A stretch of 64,000 bases of DNA from an uncultured Bacteroidales bacterium (GCA_958418815.1 CATZGB010000001.1:70230-134229), one strand, 5' to 3'; numbered from the stretch's first letter, positions 42,719-51,816 are shown. Numbers and translations are program-made. Notes: generated by a model from the sequence alone, not told the origin.

Positions 42719-43717
42719 TCAGAGACCACGGATGAGTACGGTCATGCCCGGACGGAGGTCGGGAAGATCCTCCAGGGGCCTGGCCTTGATTTCAAAAGTC
42801 TTGGAGTCCCAGTCGCCGGTGGTCTTGGTGGCATGCCAGGTGGCGTATGACCCCAGGTCGCGGACATAATAGATTTTCACCTTCGCCTCCTTGTCGAGCG
42901 CGGGGATGTCGACGGTCAGCTCCTTGCCCATGGTGAAATCCTTGAGCTTGTCTTCGCGGACATTGAAGGTGACCCACTTGTCATCTATCCTCAACACATT
43001 CATGATCGGCGCGCCCAGGGCCACAAGCTCCCCGACGTTGGGGAAGATGACATCCACCTGCCCGTCGCATGGGGCGGTGAGATACTGGTCTTCAAGCACC
43101 GACTCCACCTCGGCTACTCCCCCCTTGGCCACGGTCACCATGGCAGCGGCCTGGGTCTTGTCTTCGCTCTGCGGGCCCTGCTTGGCCAGCTCATACTGGC
43201 TCTTGGCGGCAGCCGCTCCGGCCACAGCCGCGTCATAGGCCGCCTTGGCCTCGTCGCGTTTCTGCTCTGAGACCACCCCCTCGGAGAAGAGGTTCTGCAT
43301 ACGGTCATAGGTCTTCTTGCTGATGCCCACGGCTGCCTGGGCCTGCTGCCACACCTGGTATGCGCTCTGCACGATCTGCGAGCGGGTGCCGGCGTCGACC
43401 TTCTTGTCGACGGCCTGGGCGGCGGTCTCCATGGCGCGTGCCTGCTGGAGCTTGGCCTCGGCCAGGGATGAATGGATGTGGACGAGGGTGTCCCCCTTGT
43501 GGACCATGTCCCCCTCGTGGACATAAAATTCTACTACACGGCCCGGGAGCTTTCCGGACACCCTGACAGAGGTGGCCTCGGCCTGTCCCTGGAGTATCTC
43601 GTCGGGCTTGTTGATGAACAGGAATCCGATGATGGCGAGGGCCGCCACCACAAACACCACGCCCCCGAGGGCTACGATCAGTTTCCGGTTCTCTTTTTTC
43701 TCTTCGTTGGACTGCAT
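42719..43717 (-). CDS. HlyD/EmrA-type periplasmic adaptor protein
   Basis: 332 aa. A single N-terminal TM helix (about residues 12-33) is followed by the first half of a biotinyl-lipoyl-like domain (RVSGKLPGRVVEFYVHEGDMVHKGDTLVHI). A long alpha-helical hairpin rich in Ala/Gln/Lys (about 75-185) follows, then the second lipoyl half with LTAPCDGQVDVIFPNVGELVALGAPIM and a beta-barrel. The hairpin contacts the TolC channel. It stands between the TolC gene (59 bp upstream) and the two permease genes, matching a tripartite envelope exporter. Confidence 0.92.
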   Translation of the reverse strand: MQSNEEKKENRKLIVALGGVVFVVAALAIIGFLFINKPDEILQGQAEATSVRVSGKLPGRVVEFYVHEGDMVHKGDTLVHIHSSLAEAKLQQARAMETAAQAVDKKVDAGTRSQIVQSAYQVWQQAQAAVGISKKTYDRMQNLFSEGVVSEQKRDEAKAAYDAAVAGAAAAKSQYELAKQGPQSEDKTQAAAMVTVAKGGVAEVESVLEDQYLTAPCDGQVDVIFPNVGELVALGAPIMNVLRIDDKWVTFNVREDKLKDFTMGKELTVDIPALDKEAKVKIYYVRDLGSYATWHATKTTGDWDSKTFEIKARPLEDLPDLRPGMTVLIRGL

Positions 43718-43776
43718 GGCAAATCGGTATTGAGAATTGAAATTGAGTTTTTGTTGTCAAATGTGATGCTGCCGGG

Positions 43777-45267
43777 TCAATAGTCGAGACGGCCCAGCAC
43801 CTTGGAGAGGTAGACGTCGCAGAGCTGCACATCAACCTTCGCGTCAATCTTCTCTGAGTTGGCTTTCAGCCAGGCTGTCTGCGCCGTCATCACGTCGGTG
43901 GGGGTCATCACCCCCTCGCGGAACCCGAGGGTCGCGCTGCGCAGGTTCTCCTCCGCCTTTTCGAGGTTGGTGCAGGTCATGTTGTAGGTCTTGATAGACT
44001 CCTGGGCCTTGAACGCGGCCTGGCTCACCTGCAGGTCGACCATCTCGCGGGCGTTCTGGAGCTGGAGCTGCGACACCACGGCGTTGCTCCTCGAAGCCTT
44101 GTAGCCGTAGTAGTTGCCTCCCCAGTGCCAGATCGGGATGGTCACCATCACCCCGACCGAGAAAGCCCCGTCGAAACGCTTCTTGAAGCCGTCAAACATG
44201 TTGGGGTTTGAGAAGGAGTAGGCTCCGATCAGGGCCACGTTGGGGAGCATCGCCGCGCGGGCCACATTGGCCTCCTGCTCGGCCACCTTCCCCGCCAGCC
44301 CGAGGGCCGTCAGGTCATGGCGCGAGGCGTAGACAGCCTCCATGTCGTAGCTGTTGGCGATTTCGGCGTGGGGGTCTATCTCCAGGCTCCCCTCATCCTC
44401 CACCTGCATCTGGGAGTTGACCGGCAGGCCGCAGACCTGCGCGAGGGCCATCCGGCTGAGGCTCAGGCCGTTCTCCACCTTGGTCAGATCGACATTGGCC
44501 TGGTTGAGCTTCACCTCGACGCTGAGCAGGTCGCTGCGCGTGGCCACCCCCTGCTCCACCATCTTGCCGACATCAGACCGCAGCGTGTCGAGGAGGTTGA
44601 CATAGCTCTTTGCCAGCTCATGCTTGGCCTTGAGGGCCACCACCGTCCAGTATGCGCCGTCGACGGCGTAGACCACATTCTGCGCCTCGCTGGCGTAGAG
44701 CTGGTCGGCGATGTCAGAGGCGAGCCCGGCGATTTTGTTCATCGCCACGATCTTGCCCCCCATGAACACCGGCTGGGTGAGGGTCACCGCCCCGAAGAAG
44801 ACGTTGTGGATGTCAAACTCCATCGCCTCTTTCGGGATAAGGGCCACATCCTCCGGGACATACTGGCCGTCGGGCCCCTTTATCGGCTCGCCGGTGTAGG
44901 GGTTCTTCACCAGGTTGAACTGGTAGCTCTGGCTCTGGAGGTCGAACGACTTCACAGGCAGCAGCTGGTCGGAGTCGAAAATCGAAATATTCTTCTGATT
45001 GTATAGATACCCTCCCGCGAAATCGATTCCCGGGAGATAGGCCGCGAATGCCTGCTTCTTCTGGTAGCCGGCCTTGCGTTGCTGTTCGCGCTTGACCATC
45101 AGTTCCTTGTTGTTGCGCAAGGCAAGCTGTCGGCAGCTGTCAAGCGAGTATGTGTCGGCCGATGCCGTCATGGCGGCCAGGCCGATTGCCACGGCCGGGA
45201 GGAGCCGCCTCAGCAGGCTCCGCGTCTGGCCGAAATCTATTGTCGGTAAAACTCTCAACATAACCAT
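43777..45267 (-). CDS. TolC-family outer-membrane efflux protein
   Basis: 496 aa with an N-terminal export signal ending near ASADTYSLDSC (about residue 37). Two OEP repeats follow, each with long coiled helices: the first from YSLDSCRQLALRNNKELM, the second from GLAGKVAEQEANVARAAMLPNVALIGAYSF. The segment PNVALIGAYSFSNPNMF and the C-terminal ATLGFREGVMTPTDVMTAQTAWLKA match the family. It forms the trimeric outer-membrane exit duct of the exporter encoded downstream. First gene of the operon, with a partial promoter at 45272-45303. Confidence 0.93.
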   Translation of the reverse strand: MVMLRVLPTIDFGQTRSLLRRLLPAVAIGLAAMTASADTYSLDSCRQLALRNNKELMVKREQQRKAGYQKKQAFAAYLPGIDFAGGYLYNQKNISIFDSDQLLPVKSFDLQSQSYQFNLVKNPYTGEPIKGPDGQYVPEDVALIPKEAMEFDIHNVFFGAVTLTQPVFMGGKIVAMNKIAGLASDIADQLYASEAQNVVYAVDGAYWTVVALKAKHELAKSYVNLLDTLRSDVGKMVEQGVATRSDLLSVEVKLNQANVDLTKVENGLSLSRMALAQVCGLPVNSQMQVEDEGSLEIDPHAEIANSYDMEAVYASRHDLTALGLAGKVAEQEANVARAAMLPNVALIGAYSFSNPNMFDGFKKRFDGAFSVGVMVTIPIWHWGGNYYGYKASRSNAVVSQLQLQNAREMVDLQVSQAAFKAQESIKTYNMTCTNLEKAEENLRSATLGFREGVMTPTDVMTAQTAWLKANSEKIDAKVDVQLCDVYLSKVLGRLDY

Positions 45268-45271
45268 GCTA

Positions 45272-45303
45272 CAAAATTACATATTTTAAGGAGCCTCAGA
45301 CAA
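45272..45303 (-). promoter_or_regulatory. Promoter for the TolC-HlyD-permease operon
   Basis: Minus strand: TAATTTTG at 45272-45279, with TTG (45301-45303) about 21 bp upstream. Because the -7 box ends 5 bp before the ATG at 45267, transcription would begin at or just before the start codon. Confidence 0.55.
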
Positions 45304-45454
45304 CGGTTCCTTTCTTGACGAGGCAAAAACAGCCAATATTCTGTCAAAAAGGACATAAATGTTAAAATGGCTCCACGGGGGCATCCCTCGCAGTATTAAC
45401 AATGCTTAATCCCAAAGGGTTGTCTCGGCGATTTGAAAAAACGTCGCGAAATTG

Positions 45455-45485
45455 TTTGGCGGAAGAAAAAAAAGTCGTAACTTTG
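45455..45485 (+). promoter_or_regulatory. Promoter for SRP RNA
   Basis: TTTG (45455-45458), 19-bp spacer, TAACTTTG (45478-45485). The predicted start fits the first G of the RNA near 45491. Confidence 0.75.
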
Positions 45486-45490
45486 CAGCC

Positions 45491-45594
45491 GGGTAAGTCC
45501 TACACGACCAGCTCCCCCCGAACTCCGTCAGGTCTTGATCGAAGCAGCGGTAGGGGGTCGTAGCGGTGCGATGTAGTCAGCTTACCCTTTTTTT
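45491..45594 (+). ncRNA. ffs: Signal recognition particle RNA (small 4.5S type)
   Basis: About 97-nt RNA scaffold for Ffh in co-translational membrane targeting. The ends pair (GGGTAAG 45491-45497 with CTTACCC 45581-45587), followed by a 7-T terminator tract. Domain IV is clear: CCG-TCAGG on one side and AGCAG-CGG on the other form the symmetric Ffh-binding loop. The apex between them reads UC-UUGAUC-GA rather than the usual GGAA tetraloop. It lies in the 347-bp gap between the TolC gene and mgtC, with its own promoter. The region 45304-45454 otherwise shows nothing. Confidence 0.88.
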
Positions 45595-45614
45595 GTGCCC
45601 GTATGTGAGGCCCG

Positions 45615-46334
45615 TCAGGTGCCCGACGAGAGGGTCAGCGAGCGGGTCTGGCCCAGCAGGCGCAGGTCTTGGAACATCGGGAGATAGTTGCGGTGGGTCG
45701 GGGCGAGCACCACGAAATTCAGCTCCGTCAGGTTCTGCTCGTAGTCATAATTGATGTAGAAAGTAGACAGGTGGACCGAATGGCGGCCGAACACCTCGCG
45801 GTAGGGGGTGATGTCGCTTACAATGCCGTGGACCACCATCTTCACCACGCGGTTCTCCTGCCCCAGCCGGGCGCGGTTCTCATACACCTGGAACGAAATC
45901 AGCGTCAGCAGTATCATCGCCGTGGCTATGATGCTGCAGAGGTACATCCCCACCCCGACGGCCATGCCTATCGTGGCCGTCATCCAGATTCCGGCGGCGG
46001 TGGTCAGCCCCCTCACGGAGCCTTTCATGTGTATCATCGCTCCCGCGCCGAGGAAACCGATGCCGGTTATGACCTGCGCCGCGATGCGCCCCGGGTCGCC
46101 GTTCTTCAGCCCCAGGTAGACCTGCGGGACATATATCGAGAGGAGCATGGCCATGCATGCCCCCATCGAGATCAGGGCGAATGTCCTGACCCCGGCTATC
46201 TGCCCCTTGCGCTTCCTCTCCAGCCCCACCAGCACACCCAGCACCATCGAGAGCAGCAGTTTGAACACCGCCCCGGCGAGGTTGACCTCCGGGGAATTTA
46301 TTTCTGTCACCAGCGATGAGAGTATCTGTTCCAT
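45615..46334 (-). CDS. MgtC/SapB-family membrane protein
   Basis: 239 aa from ATG 46334. The frame is open to 46373, but a -7 box (TAAATTTG, 46341-46348 on the minus strand) lies between, which excludes the longer form. The N-terminal five-helix MgtC domain has the diagnostic LVGLERKRKGQIAGVRTFALISMGA and GAGAMIH followed by GLTTAAGIWMTATIGMAVG. The C-terminal cytoplasmic domain (about 155-239) is a small ACT-like fold. Family members affect magnesium limitation responses or c-di-AMP/F-ATPase regulation; the role here is unknown. The mRNA would be nearly leaderless. Confidence 0.88.
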   Translation of the reverse strand: MEQILSSLVTEINSPEVNLAGAVFKLLLSMVLGVLVGLERKRKGQIAGVRTFALISMGACMAMLLSIYVPQVYLGLKNGDPGRIAAQVITGIGFLGAGAMIHMKGSVRGLTTAAGIWMTATIGMAVGVGMYLCSIIATAMILLTLISFQVYENRARLGQENRVVKMVVHGIVSDITPYREVFGRHSVHLSTFYINYDYEQNLTELNFVVLAPTHRNYLPMFQDLRLLGQTRSLTLSSGT

Positions 46335-46340
46335 AGGGAG

Positions 46341-46348
46341 CAAATTTA
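46341..46348 (-). promoter_or_regulatory. -7 box for mgtC, predicted leaderless transcript
   Basis: TAAATTTG on the minus strand ends 6 bp before the ATG at 46334, so the transcript would start at or within a few bases of the start codon. No -33 TTTG at the usual place. Confidence 0.5.
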
Positions 46349-46445
46349 CTGAATTTTTTACTCCTCCGAACACCCCGGCGGCTATTTTTGTTGGGATAAA
46401 TGAGAATTTTCACCTCAGTCGGGGGGATTTATGACATTGTTTTTG

Positions 46446-46453
46446 TAATTTTG
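46446..46453 (+). promoter_or_regulatory. -7 box for topA
   Basis: TAATTTTG on the plus strand, 88 bp before ATG 46541. No -33 TTTG at the right distance. Starts upstream of 46453 are excluded for this transcript. Confidence 0.5.
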
Positions 46454-46540
46454 CCCCCGCGATTTGTGAGCCGTCGCGCCGCGATGGCCACCTTGTCATA
46501 TAAAACCGAAATAGAAAGCAACCTCATATCCCCCTGCCAT

Positions 46541-48865
46541 ATGTCGAAGAATCTTGTGATTGTCGAGTCACCCGCCAAAGCGAAGACCATCGGGAAATTC
46601 CTCGGGCCTGACTTCAAGGTGATGTCGAGCTACGGACATATCCGCGATTTGAAAAAGAAGAATTTCAGCATCGATGTCGACAACGGCTTCGCACCTGTCT
46701 ACGAGATTCCCGACGACAAGAAGGCCCTCGTTGCCGAGCTGAAGAAATGCGCCAAGGAGGCAGAGACCGTCTGGCTGGCTTCCGATGAGGACCGCGAGGG
46801 GGAGGCCATCGCCTGGCACCTGTTCGAGGTGCTGAAGCTCAAGCCGGCCAACACCCGCCGCATCGTCTTCCACGAAATCACCAAGAACGCCATCCTCCAC
46901 GCCATCGAGAACCCCCGCGACATCGACATCAACCTCGTCGACGCCCAGCAGGCGCGCCGCGTGCTCGACCGCATCGTGGGCTTCGAGCTGTCGCCCGTGC
47001 TCTGGAAGAAAATCAAGCCCGCCCTGTCGGCCGGACGCGTCCAGTCGGTGGCCGTGAGGCTAATAATGGAGCGGGAGAATGAGATAAAAAGCTTCAGGCC
47101 GGAGGAATACTTCCGTGTCGGCGCGCGGTTCCGTCTCCCCGACGGGGAGGCTGTCAACGGCTCGCTGGCCACACGCCTTGGCTCGGAGGCCGAGGCCGAA
47201 AAGCTGCTGTCGGCATCTGTCGGCGACACCTTCGAGGTGACCGCCGTCAACGTCCACCCGGTGAAGAAGGCCCCCGCGCCCCCCTTCACCACCTCGACCC
47301 TCCAGCAGGAGGCCGCCCGCAAGCTCGGCTTCACCGTCTCCCAGACTATGATGATCGCCCAGAAGCTCTACGAGGCCGGACACATCACATACATGCGTAC
47401 CGACTCGCTCAACCTCAGCGAGCTCGCCCTCGGGGCCATCAAGGATGAAATCTCATCCACGATGGGCGACGAGTACCTCAAGCTGCGCCGCTACCACACC
47501 TCGTCGCGTGGCGCGCAGGAGGCCCACGAGGCCATCCGCCCCACCTATGTCGACCAGAAGACCATCGACGCGTCACCCCAGGAGAAGAGGCTCTATTCCC
47601 TGATCTGGAAGCGCGCCGTGGCCTCGCAGATGGCCGACGCCGAGATGGAGAAGACCACCGTCGAGATTTCCGCCCGCCAGAGCGGCGCGCGCTTCACCGT
47701 CACCGGCGAGGTTGTCCGTTTCGACGGCTTCCTCAAGGTCTACATGGAGGGCCGCGACGACGACAACACCGATGACACCTCCGACCAGGGGCTTCTCCCC
47801 CATTTCAGCAAGGGCATGATCCTCACGCTCGAAGACATGACCGCCACCGAACGCTTCACCCAGCAGCCCCCGCGCTACACCGAGGCGTCGCTGGTCAAGA
47901 AGATGGAGGAGCTGGGGATTGGCCGCCCGTCGACCTACGCCCCGACAATCTCCACCATACAGCAGCGCGGATATGTGGAGAAAGGGGAGAAGGAGGGCAC
48001 CGAGCGGGAGTTTGTGGTCCTCACCCTCGACGGAGGGAAGATTTCCCGCCGGGTGCGCACCGAGACTGTCGGCTCCGAGAAGGGGAAGCTTGTCCCCACC
48101 GATGTCGGCGAGGTTGTCAACGAGTTCCTGACGGAATATTTCCCCGACATCCTCGACTACAACTTCACCGCCCAGGTGGAGGAGAAATTTGACCGCATAG
48201 CCGAGGGGAAACTCCCCTGGCACAACGAGATACAGAGCTTTTACACCGGCTTCCACCCCGCCGTCGACTCGGCGATGAACATGCGCCTCGAGCACAAGGT
48301 GGGGGAGAGGATGCTCGGTGTCGACCCCAAGACCGGCAAACCGGTCTCGGTGAAGATAGGTCGCTACGGGCCCATGATACAGCTCGGCGACGGCGACGGG
48401 GAGGAGAAACCCCAGTTCGCCTCCCTGCTCAAGGGTCAGAGCGTCAGCACCATCACCCTGGAGGAGGCGCTGAAACTCTTCGAGTTCCCGCGCCACATCG
48501 GCGAGTATGAGGGGGCCGACCTGACGGTGGCCATCGGCCGATACGGGCCATATGTCAAGTTCGACGGCAAATTCATCTCGATTCCAAAAGAATACTCCCC
48601 GGCCCACCTGACCCTCGACGAGGCTGTCGCGCTCATCGAGGAGAAGCGCCGCGAGGAGGCCAACCGCATCGTCAAGACCTTCCCCGAGGATGAGTCGGTG
48701 CAGATTCTCAACGGCCGCTACGGCATCTACATCGCCTGCGGCAAGAACAACTACAAGATACCCAAGACCGTGGCCGACCCCGCCGCCCTGAGCCTGGAGG
48801 AGTGTCGCGAGATAATCGCCGACCAAGACTCCAAGCCCAAGCGCCCGGCGCGCCGCAAGAAATGA
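46541..48865 (+). CDS. topA: DNA topoisomerase I (type IA)
   Basis: Relaxes negative supercoils. 774 aa from ATG 46541, where the Toprim domain starts (KNLVIVESPAKAKTIGKFLG, Glu9). In-frame ATGs further up (46400, 46484) would add an unrelated leader, and 46400 lies before the -7 box. SDEDREGEAIAWHLF carries the metal-binding acidic triad. The catalytic tyrosine is Y284 in HITYMRTDSLNLS. The C-terminus has no zinc fingers; instead three topoisomerase C-terminal repeats each contain an IGRYGPYVKF-type core (VKIGRYGPMIQLG, VAIGRYGPYVKFD, LNGRYGIYIACG), ending in a basic tail. It heads a tightly packed run of genes, with the next start 1 bp after its stop. Confidence 0.96.
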   Translation: MSKNLVIVESPAKAKTIGKFLGPDFKVMSSYGHIRDLKKKNFSIDVDNGFAPVYEIPDDKKALVAELKKCAKEAETVWLASDEDREGEAIAWHLFEVLKLKPANTRRIVFHEITKNAILHAIENPRDIDINLVDAQQARRVLDRIVGFELSPVLWKKIKPALSAGRVQSVAVRLIMERENEIKSFRPEEYFRVGARFRLPDGEAVNGSLATRLGSEAEAEKLLSASVGDTFEVTAVNVHPVKKAPAPPFTTSTLQQEAARKLGFTVSQTMMIAQKLYEAGHITYMRTDSLNLSELALGAIKDEISSTMGDEYLKLRRYHTSSRGAQEAHEAIRPTYVDQKTIDASPQEKRLYSLIWKRAVASQMADAEMEKTTVEISARQSGARFTVTGEVVRFDGFLKVYMEGRDDDNTDDTSDQGLLPHFSKGMILTLEDMTATERFTQQPPRYTEASLVKKMEELGIGRPSTYAPTISTIQQRGYVEKGEKEGTEREFVVLTLDGGKISRRVRTETVGSEKGKLVPTDVGEVVNEFLTEYFPDILDYNFTAQVEEKFDRIAEGKLPWHNEIQSFYTGFHPAVDSAMNMRLEHKVGERMLGVDPKTGKPVSVKIGRYGPMIQLGDGDGEEKPQFASLLKGQSVSTITLEEALKLFEFPRHIGEYEGADLTVAIGRYGPYVKFDGKFISIPKEYSPAHLTLDEAVALIEEKRREEANRIVKTFPEDESVQILNGRYGIYIACGKNNYKIPKTVADPAALSLEECREIIADQDSKPKRPARRKK

Positions 48866-48866
48866 C

Positions 48867-50393
48867 ATGTTTGATTTCACCCCGCTGAGCAGGCCGTTTT
48901 TCGCCCGTGTCCTCAAGGCAGAGCAGAGGGCGAGACAAGATGTGGAGCGCAGCCAGAAGGCCACGCTCCGCCGCTTGCTTTATGCCGGGGCGAAGACCGA
49001 ATATGGCCGCCAAGCGGGGATTTCCCCGGCCGACAGCTACGCCGGTTTCGCCGCCAAGGTGGAGCCGCGCTCCTATGAGCCGTTCCGCCCGTGGGTGGAG
49101 CGTATGCTCAGGGGGGAGAAAGACATCCTCTGGCCCGGTGTCTGCCGGCGTTTCGCCCAGTCGTCAGGCACCTCCGGGGGGAAGAGCAAATACATCCCCC
49201 TGCCCGAAGCCTCCCTCAACGGCTGCCACTACGCCGGGGCGGCTTTCTCCGTGGCCTCATACCTGGGCCATTATCCCGACAGCCACCTCTTCGGAGGCAA
49301 GAACTTCATACTCGGGGGTAGCTACGCCAACGAGCTTGCCTCGCTCCCGCGCGGGGTGAAGGTAGGCGACCTGTCGGCCTCGCTCATCGACCGCATCGAC
49401 CCGCTGGTCAACCTCTTCCGCATCCCCGACAAGCATACCGCCCTGATGGCCGACTGGTCTGAGAAGCTGCCGAGGCTCGCCCAGGCTGCCGTCAAGGCCG
49501 ATGTGAGGTCTATCTCGGGAGTCCCCTCCTGGTTCCTGACAGTGCTGAGGAAGGTGCTTGAAATCACCGGGGCGCAGACAGTCCACGAGGTGTGGCCCGG
49601 CCTGGAGGTCTTCTTCCACGGCGGCATCGCCTTCGGCCCATACCGGGGGCAGTACAGCCGCATCACCGACCCCGCCAGGATGCGCTACTGGGAGAATTAC
49701 AACGCCTCTGAGGGTTTCTTCGCCGTGCAGTCGCGTCCCGGTTCCCCGGCGATGGGGCTGCTGATGAACGCCGAGGTCTTCTACGAGTTCATCCCCGTGG
49801 ATGACCCTGAGGCATCCCCCCTCCCGGCCTGGGAGGTAACCCCGGGCCAGGTCTGCGAGCTTGTCATCACCTCCTCCAACGGCCTCTGGCGTTACCGCCT
49901 GGGCGACACCGTGAGGATTGAGCCCCAGGGAGAGGATGGCGGTGTGGAAATCACCATCGCCGGCCGCACCAAATGCTTCATCAATGCCTTCGGCGAGGAG
50001 CTGATGGTCCACAACGCCGAGGCCGCCATGGCCCGCGCCGCCGCCATGACCGGAGCGGAGGTCGCTGACTACACTGCCGCCCCGGTCTACGCCGGAGACA
50101 ACACCCGGGGCCGCCACCAGTGGCTCATCGAGTTTGACCGCCTGCCGGGCTGCGGCCTGCAGGAGTTCGCCCGCCTCCTCGACCTGGAGCTGCAGAAAGA
50201 GAACTCCGACTACCAGGCCAAGCGTGGCGGGGGGATATTCCTCGACGCGCCCCAGGTGATAGCCGCCCGGCAGGGGCTTTTCACCCGCTGGCTCGCCTCC
50301 ACCGGAAAGCTCGGCGGCCAGCGCAAAGTGCCCCGCCTGTGCAACGACCGCTCGATTATCGAGCAGCTCCTCATAATGAACGAAAAAGACTGA
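48867..50393 (+). CDS. GH3-family acyl-adenylate-forming protein
   Basis: 508 aa, similar to plant GH3 auxin-amido synthetases, which adenylate carboxylic acids and join them to amino acids. Bacterial members have no established substrate. ATP-binding motif 1 is FAQSSGTSGGKSKYIPL (about residues 93-109). Motif 2 is in YWENYNASEGFFAVQ, and motif 3 in ITSSNGLWRYRLGDTVRI. The C-terminal lid with GRTKCFINAFGEELM is complete. The start lies 1 bp after the topA stop, so translation is probably coupled. The next gene follows by 5 bp. A biosynthetic role cannot be deduced from the neighbours. Confidence 0.87.
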   Translation: MFDFTPLSRPFFARVLKAEQRARQDVERSQKATLRRLLYAGAKTEYGRQAGISPADSYAGFAAKVEPRSYEPFRPWVERMLRGEKDILWPGVCRRFAQSSGTSGGKSKYIPLPEASLNGCHYAGAAFSVASYLGHYPDSHLFGGKNFILGGSYANELASLPRGVKVGDLSASLIDRIDPLVNLFRIPDKHTALMADWSEKLPRLAQAAVKADVRSISGVPSWFLTVLRKVLEITGAQTVHEVWPGLEVFFHGGIAFGPYRGQYSRITDPARMRYWENYNASEGFFAVQSRPGSPAMGLLMNAEVFYEFIPVDDPEASPLPAWEVTPGQVCELVITSSNGLWRYRLGDTVRIEPQGEDGGVEITIAGRTKCFINAFGEELMVHNAEAAMARAAAMTGAEVADYTAAPVYAGDNTRGRHQWLIEFDRLPGCGLQEFARLLDLELQKENSDYQAKRGGGIFLDAPQVIAARQGLFTRWLASTGKLGGQRKVPRLCNDRSIIEQLLIMNEKD

Positions 50394-50398
50394 AAACC

Positions 50399-51796
50399 AT
50401 GAACATAATCCGCCGAATCCTCTCTGCCCTCATTCTCCCTGCCTGCTTCATGTCGCTGCAGGCCGCCGACGCGCCGAAATACATATTCTACTACATAGGC
50501 GACGGCATGGGCTTCAACCATGTATTGAACGCCCAGATATTCAGCGACGAGGTGCTGCGGGCCGACTCCACGCTGACGATGCTGCGCTTCCCCGTGGCCT
50601 CGATGGCGCGCACCCACTCGGCGTCATCCGATGTCACCGACTCGGCTGCCGCAGGCACAGCCCTGGCCACAGGCCGCAAGACCCGCAACAACATGCTCGG
50701 CATGGATGCCGACACCGTCGCTGTGACCTCCATCGCCAAGACCCTCTTCGACAAGGGGTGGGGTGTCGGGCTGGTGACCACAGTGGCTATCGACGACGCG
50801 ACCCCCGGGGCCTTCTACGCCCATGTCCCCTCGCGCTCGGAATACATGACCGTCGGCCGCCAGCTGGCCGAGTCGGGCTACCAGTATGCCGCCGGGGCCG
50901 GACTGCGCGCCGCCCGCGACAAAGATGGCGCGCGTACCCCGCTGCTCGACTACTTCGCCGAGCAGGGTGTCACCGTGGCCTGCGGCCCTGAAGGGCTCGC
51001 CACCGAGGCCGACCGCCTGCTGGTGCTCAGCAACGACACCGTGAAGACCTGGAATGTCGGCTACACCGTCGACTCCATCCCCGGAGCGCTCACCCTCCCG
51101 GCTATGACCGCCGCCGGAATCAGGCAGCTCAGCCGCGTCTCCCCCGACCGCTTCTTCATGATGGTGGAGGGTGGCAACATCGACCATGCCGGACACGCCA
51201 ATGACGGCGGCACCATCATGCGCGAGGTCATCAATTTCGACCAGTCGCTCGCCCTGGCCTGGCAGTTCTATCTCGCCCACCCCGACGAGACCCTGATCGT
51301 GGTCACTGCCGACCATGAGACCGGAGGCATGTCGATCGGCACCACCACCACCGGCTACTCGGTGCGTCCGGCCGTGGCCGCCGCCCAGAAGGTCTCCAAG
51401 GAGGAGTTCAGCGAGTATGTCAAGAGCCTCGCCCGCGACCGCTGTGTCTACCATTGGCCCGACATGGAGGAATACCTCGCCGAGAACCTCGGTTTCGGTT
51501 CGGCCGTGAAGCTGACCCCCGAGGAAACCGCCGAGCTGTCTGAGATGTTTGAGAATATGATGGCCGGACGCAACTCCGCCTCCGACCAGGAGACCCTCTA
51601 CGCCACCTTCGACGGCTTCTCGGCCCGCGTCTTCGAGCTGCTCAACGACAAGGCCGGACTTGGTTTCACCACCATCAAGCATACCGGGGCCCCGGTGCCG
51701 GTCTTCGCCGCCGGCGTGGGAGCCTCTGAGTTCTCCGGTGTGAACGACAACACCGACCTTCCCCGCAAGATTCTGTCGATAGCCCTCGGCGAATGA
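50399..51796 (+). CDS. Alkaline phosphatase
   Basis: 465 aa from ATG 50399 with a signal peptide (residues 1-22), hence periplasmic. The frame continues upstream to 50339 inside the GH3 gene, but the signal peptide fixes the start. The metal-binding Asp is in YYIGDGMG (D35). The nucleophile is Ser82 in SDVTDSAAAGTA. Further metal ligands lie in MVEGGNIDHAGHAND and VTADHETGGM. A C-terminal cap-like insertion (about 325-420) is larger than in E. coli PhoA, and the last ligand His is probably in FTTIKHTGAPVPVFAAG. It hydrolyses phosphomonoesters. Confidence 0.92.
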   Translation: MNIIRRILSALILPACFMSLQAADAPKYIFYYIGDGMGFNHVLNAQIFSDEVLRADSTLTMLRFPVASMARTHSASSDVTDSAAAGTALATGRKTRNNMLGMDADTVAVTSIAKTLFDKGWGVGLVTTVAIDDATPGAFYAHVPSRSEYMTVGRQLAESGYQYAAGAGLRAARDKDGARTPLLDYFAEQGVTVACGPEGLATEADRLLVLSNDTVKTWNVGYTVDSIPGALTLPAMTAAGIRQLSRVSPDRFFMMVEGGNIDHAGHANDGGTIMREVINFDQSLALAWQFYLAHPDETLIVVTADHETGGMSIGTTTTGYSVRPAVAAAQKVSKEEFSEYVKSLARDRCVYHWPDMEEYLAENLGFGSAVKLTPEETAELSEMFENMMAGRNSASDQETLYATFDGFSARVFELLNDKAGLGFTTIKHTGAPVPVFAAGVGASEFSGVNDNTDLPRKILSIALGE

Positions 51797-51816
51797 CCCA
51801 GAAAATTGAAGACAAG

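Noticed and set aside
47573..48964. A 463-codon open frame on the minus strand opposite topA
   Set aside because: Antisense shadow of topA with repetitive Leu/Gly/Val composition and no domain.
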